A stretch of DNA of 6,068 nucleotides, taken from the NCBI GenBank assembly GCA_937873435.1, contig CALMWM010000525.1, positions 1 through 6,068 of the forward strand, written 5' to 3'. Shown in pieces: positions 1 through 4,528 of the stretch; position 1 is the stretch's first letter; every line of letters begins with the position of its first letter. The notes under the pieces are model-generated. The model was not told the DNA's origin. It worked only from the letters and a program-made list of their open reading frames with translations, and did no database searches. The DNA comes from an uncultured Gallionellaceae bacterium. Its GTDB lineage: Bacteria > Pseudomonadota > Gammaproteobacteria > Burkholderiales > Sulfuricellaceae. The translations under genes were made by a program, and so were the position numbers.

Positions 1-117
1 ATCTTCGAGCAGAACATGCCCGCGGCAGAGCAGCGAGATCACAGCCAGTTCGACGATGGGTCGTTTGCCGATGATGACTTTTTCTACGTTGTCGATCAGT
101 GCCTGAATTTTATTCAT
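1..117 (-). CDS. MoxR-family AAA+ ATPase, N-terminal fragment (runs off the left edge)
   Basis: The minus strand encodes 39 codons starting MNKIQALIDNVEKVIIGK and ending CRGHVLLED at the window edge. This matches the start of MoxR-type AAA+ ATPases, in which a helix ending in V-I-(I/V)-G-K is followed by a strand ending HVLLED, directly before the Walker A loop (typically VPGVGKT, which would lie outside the window). MoxR proteins act as ATP-driven chaperones or maturation factors, often beside DUF58 or von Willebrand A-domain genes. Those partners would lie to the left and cannot be seen here. The ATG at 117 is chosen because AGGA (bases 124-127) sits 6 bases upstream. An in-frame ATG at 141 would add 8 residues but has no ribosome binding site. 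No ATPase motif is visible yet, so the call rests on the N-terminal signature alone. Confidence 0.82.
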   Translation of the reverse strand, partial: MNKIQALIDNVEKVIIGKRPIVELAVISLLCRGHVLLED

Positions 118-123
118 GGTTGA

Positions 124-127
124 TCCT
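124..127 (-). promoter_or_regulatory. Ribosome binding site of the MoxR-type gene
   Basis: AGGA on the minus strand, 6 bases before the ATG at 117. It decides between that start and the in-frame ATG at 141, which lacks any purine-rich match upstream. Confidence 0.6.
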
Positions 128-158
128 GTGAAGGAGTTCATAGTTAGGACGGATGTTC

Positions 159-174
159 GGAATCGGCCGATTCC
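159..174. promoter_or_regulatory. Perfect 16-bp palindrome between the ABC permease and MoxR-type genes
   Basis: GGAATCGGCCGATTCC reads identically on both strands. It lies in the 96-base gap after the permease stop (214) and 42 bases before the MoxR-type start (117). It could be an operator for a dimeric regulator, or a short stem with a 4-base loop (GGAATC/GATTCC around GGCC). No T-run follows it on the minus strand, so it is not a standard intrinsic terminator. The palindrome is seen directly; any function is inference. Confidence 0.35.
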
Positions 175-213
175 AGGCCATGGCAGACAAAATCCGCAAA
201 TTGATCTTGGCCG

Positions 214-1005
214 TCATTTCAACAGCCTTCTTCTCGTCAGCGCCAGCGCCAAGTAGTAACCCAGCGAGCCGTAGGCCAGCAATACCCCCACATGCACGGC
301 GATGCCGGACGGCGCCCGCCCCAGCATCAGCGGGCGCGCCAGCTCGATGGCGTGGGACAGCGGCAGCGCGGCGGAAACCTGCTGCAACAGCGCGGGAAGC
401 TGATCCACCGGGTAGAACACCCCACCCAGCAGCACCATCGGGGTGATCGCCAGCGTGAAGTAATACATGAAAAAATCGTAGCTCGGCGAAATCGCGTTGA
501 TCACCAGCGCCATCCCGGTGAAGCAGAAGCCCATCAGGATAATCAGCGGAATCGCCCACAGCGACATCGCGAACGAGGCGTGCAAGCCCATCGCCCAGAT
601 GATCGCCAGGATCGCCAGCCCGGACAGCAGGCTTTTGCTGGTAATCCAGATCAGTTCGCCGAGCAGCACGTCGTCCAGCGTCAGCGGCGTGTTGAGGATC
701 GCGTCCCAGGTTTTCTGCACGTGCATCCGCGAAAAACCGGAATACAGCGCCTCGAAGCTGGCGCTGTTCATGGTGCTGTAGCACAGCGTGCCGGAGGCGA
801 GGAAGGCGATATACGACATCCCGTGCACTTCCGGCAGCAAGCCGCCCAGACCGTAGCCCAGCCCCAGCATGTAAAAGGCCGGGTCGGCGAGATTGCCGAG
901 CAAGGCGGGGATCGCGAGCTTGCGCCACACCAGGAAATTACGCTGCCACACCGGGATGAAGCGCAGGCTCAACGAGGGCAGGCGGAAATCGTGGGTTTTC
1001 AGCAT
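214..1005 (-). CDS. ABC-2 type transporter permease, NodJ-like
   Basis: This 263-residue inner-membrane protein is predicted to be the channel half of an ABC exporter. It has about six hydrophobic segments: near residues 32-55 (after the amphipathic FLVWRK segment), 65-80, 120-140, 145-170, 175-200 and 235-257. It shows the ABC-2 hallmark near residue 200, GGVFYPVDQLPA followed by LPLSHAIELARPL, which is typical of NodJ-like permeases. Length fits the family (about 250-270). The ATG at 1005 is preferred because it gives the short charged N-terminus expected (MLKTHDF). The frame stays open upstream to a TTG at 1038, but that lies inside a repeat arm and lacks a binding site. No good Shine-Dalgarno precedes 1005 either; the leader is AT-rich and the repeat begins 8 bases upstream. 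The ATPase partner is the next gene upstream (1144-2055). Substrate unknown; NodI/NodJ themselves export lipo-chitooligosaccharides in rhizobia, but relatives in betaproteobacteria are not nodulation genes. Confidence 0.9.
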   Translation of the reverse strand: MLKTHDFRLPSLSLRFIPVWQRNFLVWRKLAIPALLGNLADPAFYMLGLGYGLGGLLPEVHGMSYIAFLASGTLCYSTMNSASFEALYSGFSRMHVQKTWDAILNTPLTLDDVLLGELIWITSKSLLSGLAILAIIWAMGLHASFAMSLWAIPLIILMGFCFTGMALVINAISPSYDFFMYYFTLAITPMVLLGGVFYPVDQLPALLQQVSAALPLSHAIELARPLMLGRAPSGIAVHVGVLLAYGSLGYYLALALTRRRLLK

Positions 1006-1013
1006 ATTTGTTT

Positions 1014-1136
1014 TAACCGCAAAGGCGCGAAGGCGCAAAGGAAAAACGGAACGTCACAGCGGTTGGCGTCTGCATTAGGCTAGTGCGCGCTTTTTGATTC
1101 TTGCGCGATCTTTGCGTCTTTGCGTCTTCGCGGTTA
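1014..1136. repeat. MITE/REP-like inverted-repeat element between ABC ATPase and permease genes
   Basis: Two 27-base arms face each other. The left arm (1014-1040) begins TAACCGCAAAGGCGCGAAGG. The right arm (1110-1136), read on the minus strand, begins TAACCGCGAAGACGCAAAGA. They match at 23 of 27 positions and all four differences are transitions. Each arm is built of roughly 9-base units of the type (G/A)CGCAAAG, so it is also a short tandem repeat. About 70 bases separate the arms. The transcript of the ABC operon would fold this into a long imperfect hairpin. Similar AACCGC-(A/G)AGGCGC dispersed repeats occur in many proteobacterial intergenic regions (recalled, not searched). It fills nearly all of the 138 bases between the ATPase stop (1144) and the permease start (1005). 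It carries no gene of its own, so mobility would depend on another element. Confidence 0.8.
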
Positions 1137-1143
1137 TCAAGAT

Positions 1144-2055
1144 TCAATCCCGCAAATCCCTGCCGGTGAGTTTCAAAAATACGTCTTCCAGATTCGCTGG
1201 GCGGCTCAGGTAACGCAACGCGCACTGGCAGCTCAACTGGCGCAGCAGCGCATCGTGGTCGCGGGTATAGCAAAACAGCGTCTCGCCGGCGCGCTCGAAG
1301 CGCTCGCACAGCGTGCGACCATACGCCGCCGCCCATTCTTCCACGCCCTCGCCGAACACTTCCACTACTTGCGGCTCGATGTGCAATTCGATCAGCGCGC
1401 GCGGCGTGCCGGTGGCGATGATCTTACCCTGATCCATGATCGCCAGCCGGTCGCACAGGCGCTCGGCCTCTTCCATGAAATGGGTGGTGATGACGATGGT
1501 CTTGCCCTGCCCGAGCAGGCGCCGCAAGCCCTGCCACATCATGTGGCGCGCCTGCGGATCGAGGCCGGTGGTCGGTTCGTCGAGAAACAGCAAATCGGGA
1601 TCGTTGATCAGCGCGCGCGCCAGGGTCAGGCGGCGCTGCATCCCGCCCGACAGCGCCTGGATTTTCGCATCGGCGCGGTGGGTCAGGTTGGCGAATTCCA
1701 GCAGCGCGGGGATGCGCGCCTTGATCTCGGCATCCGGATGGCCGAAATAGCGTCCGTACACCAGCAGGTTCTCGTACACCGAGAAATCCGGGTCGAGATT
1801 GTCCATCTGCGGCACGATGCCGACCTTCATGCGCGCCTCGCGCGCCTGTTGCGGCACCGGCAGGCCGAGCATCGCCATGCTGCCGCCGTCCGGCTCGGTC
1901 AGCCCGAGCAGCAGGCGTAGCGTCGTGGTCTTGCCCGCGCCGTTGGGGCCGAGCAGGCCGAAACACTCGCCCGCCTCGATCGCGAGGTCGATCCCGGCCA
2001 CCACCTCGGCGTCGCCGTAGCGCTTGCGCAGGCCCTGGGCGCTCAGCAGCGGCAT
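1144..2055 (-). CDS. ABC transporter ATPase, NodI-like
   Basis: A 303-residue cytoplasmic nucleotide-binding subunit with every motif intact: Walker A GPNGAGKT (residues 36-43), Q-loop glutamine 83 in VPQMDNLD, signature LSGGMQ (135-140), Walker B LLFLDEP (155-161) with catalytic Glu160, D-loop TGLD, and switch His192 in ITTHFME. The C-terminal ~90 residues form the extension typical of the NodI/DrrA-type subfamily that pairs with ABC-2 permeases. It powers export through the permease encoded downstream. The first codon at 2055 overlaps the hydrolase end (2043) by 13 bases, which suggests translational coupling; no strong Shine-Dalgarno is visible. The stop TGA (1144-1146) lies 7 bases beyond the inverted-repeat element. 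Family assignment is secure; the transported substrate is not deducible, though lipids, drugs or polysaccharide precursors are usual for the group. Confidence 0.95.
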   Translation of the reverse strand: MPLLSAQGLRKRYGDAEVVAGIDLAIEAGECFGLLGPNGAGKTTTLRLLLGLTEPDGGSMAMLGLPVPQQAREARMKVGIVPQMDNLDPDFSVYENLLVYGRYFGHPDAEIKARIPALLEFANLTHRADAKIQALSGGMQRRLTLARALINDPDLLFLDEPTTGLDPQARHMMWQGLRRLLGQGKTIVITTHFMEEAERLCDRLAIMDQGKIIATGTPRALIELHIEPQVVEVFGEGVEEWAAAYGRTLCERFERAGETLFCYTRDHDALLRQLSCQCALRYLSRPANLEDVFLKLTGRDLRD

Positions 2056-2645
2056 GATTCGATCACGATACGCTTCAGCAGCGTCAGTTGCCCGTGGAAG
2101 AAATGCCCGACGCCCGGCACCACCGTCAGCGGCAAGTTCTGCGGACGCGCCCAGTCCAGCACCGCGGCAAGCGGCACCACCTCGTCGGCCTCGCCGTGGA
2201 TCACCAGCGAATTCGCCGCCACCGTCCCGGTCGCGAAACTGGATACCGCCGGCGCCACCAGCACCAGCTTTTCCGCCGTCAGCCGTGCGGCGACGCGGGT
2301 CTGGACATGCCCGCCGAAGGAAAAGCCGGCCAGCACGACCGGCAACTCCCCCGCCTCGCGCCGCATGTGCTCGGCCAGCGCCAGCATATCCTCGGTTTCG
2401 CCCAAGCCCTCGTCGTACACGCCCTCGCTCTGCCCCACCCCGCGAAAATTCACCCGCGCCGCCAGGTAGCCCAACTCGGCAAAGGCTTTCGCCAGCGTCT
2501 GTACCACCTTGTTCTCCATCGTCCCGCCATGCAGCGAATGGGGATGCGCGATCAGCGCCAGACCGCGCCGTGCGCCGCCGGGATCGCTAACCGCCGCCTC
2601 CAGCTGGCCGGCCGGGCCGTCGAGAAAGAATTTGTGTTGAACCAA
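2043..2645 (-). CDS. Alpha/beta-hydrolase fold protein (small dienelactone hydrolase-like)
   Basis: A protein of about 200 residues with the complete alpha/beta-hydrolase core: strand and oxyanion-region motif ALIAHPHSLHGGTMENK (about 30-46), VNFRGVGQSEG (65-75), nucleophile elbow GFSFGG with Ser109, acid Asp154 in IHGEADEVVP, and His181 in PGVGHFFHG. These give a Ser-Asp-His triad for a cytoplasmic esterase or peptidase-like enzyme; the substrate is unknown. The start is uncertain. No ATG precedes the first domain strand, and the first internal Met (in GGTMENK) would cut off conserved sequence. TTG at 2645 gives an N-terminus (MVQHKFFLDGPAGQLEA) and length that fit the family, although its binding site is poor. 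The frame stays open further upstream to 3137, but that stretch belongs to a broken GIY-YIG gene and intergenic repeat sequence. It overlaps the ABC ATPase by 13 bases and is likely its operon partner. Confidence 0.88.
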   Translation of the reverse strand: MVQHKFFLDGPAGQLEAAVSDPGGARRGLALIAHPHSLHGGTMENKVVQTLAKAFAELGYLAARVNFRGVGQSEGVYDEGLGETEDMLALAEHMRREAGELPVVLAGFSFGGHVQTRVAARLTAEKLVLVAPAVSSFATGTVAANSLVIHGEADEVVPLAAVLDWARPQNLPLTVVPGVGHFFHGQLTLLKRIVIESCRC

Positions 2646-2692
2646 TGGGAAATGCCGCGAAAGGGTTGAATTGACGAGGGTAATTATACGGG

Positions 2693-2714
2693 GTAGGGTG
2701 GGGGTTAGCGAGCG
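2693..2714. repeat. Fragment resembling a dispersed GTAGGGTGGGTTAGCG-type intergenic repeat
   Basis: GTAGGGTGGGGGTTAGCGAG lies between the hydrolase start and the end of the GIY-YIG remnant. It resembles the left half of a common proteobacterial intergenic palindrome of the form TAGGGTGGGTTAGCG...CGTAACCCACC (recalled from memory). The expected right half is not recognisable here, so this would be a decayed copy. A TATAAT match on the minus strand (bases 2683-2688) lies just beside it and could serve the hydrolase, but I see no matching -35 box. Confidence 0.35.
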
Positions 2715-2736
2715 GGGTAGCGCGCACGGCTGCGTT

Positions 2737-3035
2737 TCAGTTTGAAAAATGAGGACGATGCGTCTTGTTATAACCAATAGATGGATCGTTTGATCTGAGG
2801 GATAAGATGAATTCGCCCTCTTCTTTGCGCACTTCATTTTTATCCTTGACTCAAATAAGATTTCCTTGCGAATTGTGAAATCTCGCAATTGTTCTTCTGT
2901 AAAATCTCTTTGCACAAGAACGTTATCCCATGATCCAAAATAACGCAAAGAATGGCCGCTTCCGCCTACATCTTTACCGACATAGATTTTTCCATTTGGA
3001 AAAGTTAATTTGTATACGACGTAACCTAAAGGCAT
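2737..3035 (-). pseudogene. GIY-YIG nuclease-domain protein, disrupted by a frameshift
   Basis: The N-terminal part (MPLGYVVYKLTFPNGKIYVG, then HSLRYFGSWDN and RDFTIRKEILFES) carries the GIY-YIG hallmark as G-Y-V...I-Y-V-G. After FES (bases 2847-2855) the frame degenerates. Shifting back by one base near 2836-2849 restores a convincing C-terminal half: DKNEVRKEEGEFI, then LSLRSNDPSIGYNK, ending at TGA 2737-2739. That half holds the conserved glutamate expected to bind the catalytic metal (EGEFI) and the usual terminal GYN. The span of 299 bases is one short of 100 codons, consistent with a single-base loss; a run of five A's on the coding strand (2837-2841) is a candidate site. Such domains nick or cut DNA in homing endonucleases, repair and mobile elements. 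The start is uncertain: ATG 3035 fits the domain edge, and ATG 3092 would add 19 basic residues. The gene is far more AT-rich than its neighbours, suggesting acquisition. A sequencing error is possible, in which case the gene would be intact. Confidence 0.8.
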
Positions 3036-3096
3036 ATATTCTTTAACGGTATTATTTTTTCTTGTTTGAGTCACACTTCTTCGACGCTTCATCAAA

Positions 3097-3125
3097 TAGC
3101 CCGGAAGAAGCGTAACGCAATCCGA
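3097..3125. repeat. Copy of a TAGCCCGGATGAAGCG...CGCAATCCGG-type intergenic repeat
   Basis: TAGCCCGGAAGAAGCGTAAC followed by GCAATCCGA closely resembles the widespread proteobacterial intergenic repeat TAGCCCGGATGAAGCG-(C/T)AGCGCAATCCGG (recalled, not searched). It is an imperfect palindrome: CGGA (3102-3105) faces TCCG (3121-3124), with an inner GCGTAACGC. It sits in the divergent gap between the GIY-YIG remnant and the antitoxin gene, which argues that coding of the GIY-YIG gene does not extend upstream through it. Confidence 0.5.
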
Positions 3126-3151
3126 AAACACCCTCAACCGTTAGATTTATT

Positions 3152-3155
3152 GGAG
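3152..3155 (+). promoter_or_regulatory. Ribosome binding site of the antitoxin gene
   Basis: GGAG, 5 bases before the ATG at 3161, within TTGGAGAAACCATG. It is the strongest Shine-Dalgarno on the plus-strand side and fixes the start of the toxin-antitoxin operon. Confidence 0.7.
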
Positions 3156-3160
3156 AAACC

Positions 3161-3376
3161 ATGCCCACAATAGCCCTGCGTGCCCACTATGACGGCAAGC
3201 AAATTCAGCGCGACGAGGATTATGAATTGCCGCCCAACGCCCAACTGATGGTTACCGTGCTTACCCCGCAAAACGCAGACGAACGCGCAGGCTGGGCATC
3301 CTTATCAGCACGGAATCTGGCGGTTGCCTACGGTGGTGAAGAACCGGAATACACAGCGACGGATGTGCGGCAATGA
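3161..3376 (+). CDS. Antitoxin of a PemK/MazF-type toxin-antitoxin pair
   Basis: A 71-residue acidic protein starting MPTIALRAHYDGKQIQRDED. The N-terminal half (HYDGK...ELPPNAQLMVTVL) resembles the small beta-rich domain seen in DUF104/DUF2281-like antitoxins. The C-terminal half (ERAGWASLSARNLAVAYGGEEPEYTATDVRQ) looks like the flexible toxin-neutralising tail, with a W-x-x-L-S-x-x-x-L pattern and an acidic EEPEY patch. It is called an antitoxin mainly from context: it comes first in a two-gene operon, overlaps the toxin gene by ATGA, and has a good ribosome binding site. In such systems the antitoxin binds and inhibits the toxin and, with it, usually represses the shared promoter. I see no classic DNA-binding motif, so the repressor role is uncertain. 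Confidence 0.8.
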   Translation: MPTIALRAHYDGKQIQRDEDYELPPNAQLMVTVLTPQNADERAGWASLSARNLAVAYGGEEPEYTATDVRQ

Positions 3377-3717
3377 AGGAAGGCGACGTCGTTCTTGTTC
3401 CATTACCGCAGGCGGATGGTCGGATCAAGAACCGCCCTGCCATCGTTTTGCGCGCAATGCCGCCGTTCGGCGACCTGCTGATATGCGGCGTCAGTACGCA
3501 GCTGCATCAACAAGTGGCGAGGTTTGATGAGTTGATCGAGCCTTCCCATGCGGATTTCAACGCCAGCGGCATTAAGGCGGCCTCGCTGATCCGCCTGGGA
3601 TTTTTGGCGGTATTGCCTGCCGCCAGTTTTCTCGGGGTAATCGGTAGTATTTCTGCTGAACGTCACCACCGCCTGGTCGAACGTCTGGCTAACCATATTC
3701 GCACCACCACCGCGTAG
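3373..3717 (+). CDS. PemK/MazF-family toxin (endoribonuclease)
   Basis: A 114-residue protein with the PemK/MazF fold signature. EGDVVLVPLPQADGRIKNRP (residues 3-22) carries the G-D-(V/I)-V-L-V strand and the conserved Arg-Pro, followed by AIVLR, then GDLLICGVSTQ, which matches the G-D-L-(I/L)-(V/I)-C-x-(V/I)-(S/T)-(S/T)-Q strand. Family members cut mRNA at short sites, with the conserved Arg and Ser/Thr at the active site; both are present here. Length is typical (about 110). The ATG overlaps the antitoxin stop (ATGA at 3373-3376) and has only a weak binding site of its own, so translation is probably coupled and lower than that of the antitoxin. The frame is intact with no sign of decay, so the module is probably functional. 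The cleavage sequence cannot be read from the protein. Confidence 0.9.
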   Translation: MKEGDVVLVPLPQADGRIKNRPAIVLRAMPPFGDLLICGVSTQLHQQVARFDELIEPSHADFNASGIKAASLIRLGFLAVLPAASFLGVIGSISAERHHRLVERLANHIRTTTA

Positions 3718-3752
3718 CACGGCTATTTCTCAATTGGCAACGGCTTCGGCAC

Positions 3753-4118
3753 ATGATCTACATCTGGCTGGCGGACGTGGTATTGCTTCTCCACCTCGGC
3801 TTCATCCTGTTCGTGGTACTGGGCGGTCTGCTGGCGGGGTGCTGGCCCAGGCTGGTCTGGCTGCATATCCCGGCGGCGCTGTGGGGGATGGCTACCGAAT
3901 TCTTTTCCATCGTCTGTCCGCTGACGCCGCTGGAAAACACCCTGCGCCGGCTGGGCGGGGAAGCTGGCTATCCAGTCGGTTTCATCGAGCATTACCTGAC
4001 GGCGGCGATTTATCCGCAAGGGCTGACGCGGGAACACCAGTTCGCGCTCGGTGCTTTCGCGTTGCTGGTCAACCTGGCGATTTACTGGCGGCTGGCGCTT
4101 ATCCGCCGCCGAAGCTGA
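3753..4118 (+). CDS. DUF2784 family inner-membrane protein
   Basis: A 121-residue membrane protein of unknown function. Hydrophobic segments lie at about residues 4-28 (IWLADVVLLLHLGFILFVVL), 36-52 (around WLHIPAALWG) and 98-115 (FALGAFALLVNLAIYW). The conserved family pattern is visible in order: LLHLGFILFVVLGG, then WLHIPAALWG, FSIVCPLTPLEN, GEAGYPVGFIEHYL, and IYPQGLTREHQ. This matches DUF2784 (PF10861) as I recall it, over its whole length. The start at 3753 fits the family N-terminus, although no clear Shine-Dalgarno is present. It begins 35 bases after the toxin stop and may be cotranscribed with that module by chance of position. No biochemical role is established for the family. Confidence 0.87.
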   Translation: MIYIWLADVVLLLHLGFILFVVLGGLLAGCWPRLVWLHIPAALWGMATEFFSIVCPLTPLENTLRRLGGEAGYPVGFIEHYLTAAIYPQGLTREHQFALGAFALLVNLAIYWRLALIRRRS

Positions 4119-4152
4119 AGCCCCGGTGCGGTTTTGTCCGGCCCACAACAAT

Positions 4153-4156
4153 AGGA
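4153..4156 (+). promoter_or_regulatory. Ribosome binding site of the small lipoprotein gene
   Basis: AGGA, 7 bases before the ATG at 4164, in the 45-base gap after the DUF2784 gene. Confidence 0.6.
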
Positions 4157-4163
4157 AATCATC

Positions 4164-4445
4164 ATGAAAAAAACACTGATCGTTGCACTTTGTCTTTTCT
4201 TGTCCGCGTGCGGTGCCAAGCTGAACGGCACTTATTCCGATGCGATGGGAATAACCAGCTACAAGTTCGAATCGGGGGGCAAGGTGTATGTTTCGGCGAT
4301 GGGGATAGAAAGCGAGTGGAAATATCAAGTCGATGGGAAACGGGTCAAGATCGAAGGCGCTCAAGGCAATATCATTCTGACTGTAATGGACGACGGCTCC
4401 TTGCAAGGCCCGCTGGACATCAAGCTCACCAAAAAGGTCGAGTAG
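4164..4445 (+). CDS. Small predicted outer-membrane lipoprotein
   Basis: A 93-residue protein with a clear lipoprotein signal peptide: MKK basic start, hydrophobic TLIVALCLF, and lipobox LSAC with the acylated cysteine at residue 16. The residue after it is Gly, not Asp, so by the usual Lol rule it should go to the outer membrane. The mature ~77 residues alternate polar and hydrophobic positions (GTYSDAMGITSYKFESGGK, then KVYVSAM, EWKYQVDGKRVKIEG, NIILTVMDDGSL), suggesting an all-beta fold, with a GTYSD...YKFESGGKVY opening often seen in small lipoproteins that fold as beta sheets. I do not recognise a specific family and assign no function. A ribosome binding site (AGGA) and a 45-base gap from the DUF2784 gene make cotranscription with it plausible. 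Confidence 0.85.
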   Translation: MKKTLIVALCLFLSACGAKLNGTYSDAMGITSYKFESGGKVYVSAMGIESEWKYQVDGKRVKIEGAQGNIILTVMDDGSLQGPLDIKLTKKVE

Positions 4446-4448
4446 GTC

Positions 4449-4498
4449 GCGCACAAGCGCGCCGTAACTCGGCTGGTTTTTCAACAGTGCGCTTTTTT
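4449..4498 (+). terminator. Possible intrinsic terminator after the lipoprotein gene
   Basis: GCGCAC (4449-4454) is perfectly complementary to GTGCGC (4487-4492), which is followed directly by six T's (4493-4498). The 32-base loop is long for a terminator but contains its own small stem (GCCG 4461-4464 with CGGC 4470-4473). It lies 3 bases after the lipoprotein stop and 30 bases before the kinase start, so it would separate the two transcripts. Confidence 0.4.
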
Positions 4499-4528
4499 AC
4501 TGCCGCGTTTAATTAAGCCCATATACCT

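Noticed and set aside
110..928. Long open frame on the minus strand overlapping the permease
   Set aside because: It is a shadow of the ABC-2 permease in another frame. The translation is rich in Arg, Ala, Asp and Gly with no domain signature, while the permease frame shows clear family motifs.
1014..1136. CRISPR array or full insertion sequence
   Set aside because: The repeats are inverted and imperfect with no spacers, and there is no transposase frame. A MITE/REP-like element fits better.
1120..1920. Long plus-strand open frame opposite the ABC ATPase
   Set aside because: It is antisense to a complete ATPase with every catalytic motif. The Gln/Arg/His-rich translation is typical of antisense GC-rich coding DNA.
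2683..2688. TATAAT on the minus strand as promoter of the hydrolase operon
   Set aside because: The -10 match is perfect, but the sequence about 17 bases upstream (GC-rich, around 2706-2711) does not resemble a -35 box, and a 6-base AT match in a spacer can occur by chance. Kept only as a note.
2837..2849. Programmed -1 ribosomal frameshifting in the GIY-YIG gene
   Set aside because: A run of five A's is present, but there is no proper X-XXY-YYZ heptamer in the right frame and no obvious downstream structure. A mutation or sequencing error is the simpler explanation.
3734..4516. 260-codon plus-strand frame, and the 253-codon minus-strand frame at 3723-4484, spanning the DUF2784 and lipoprotein genes
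   Set aside because: Both cross the DUF2784 and lipoprotein genes in other frames. The two smaller genes have a recognisable family pattern, and a signal peptide with a ribosome binding site, respectively.
4499..4528. Promoter for the kinase in the gap after the possible terminator
   Set aside because: AT-rich strings (TTTAATTAA, ATATACC) are present, but no -35/-10 pair has acceptable spacing.
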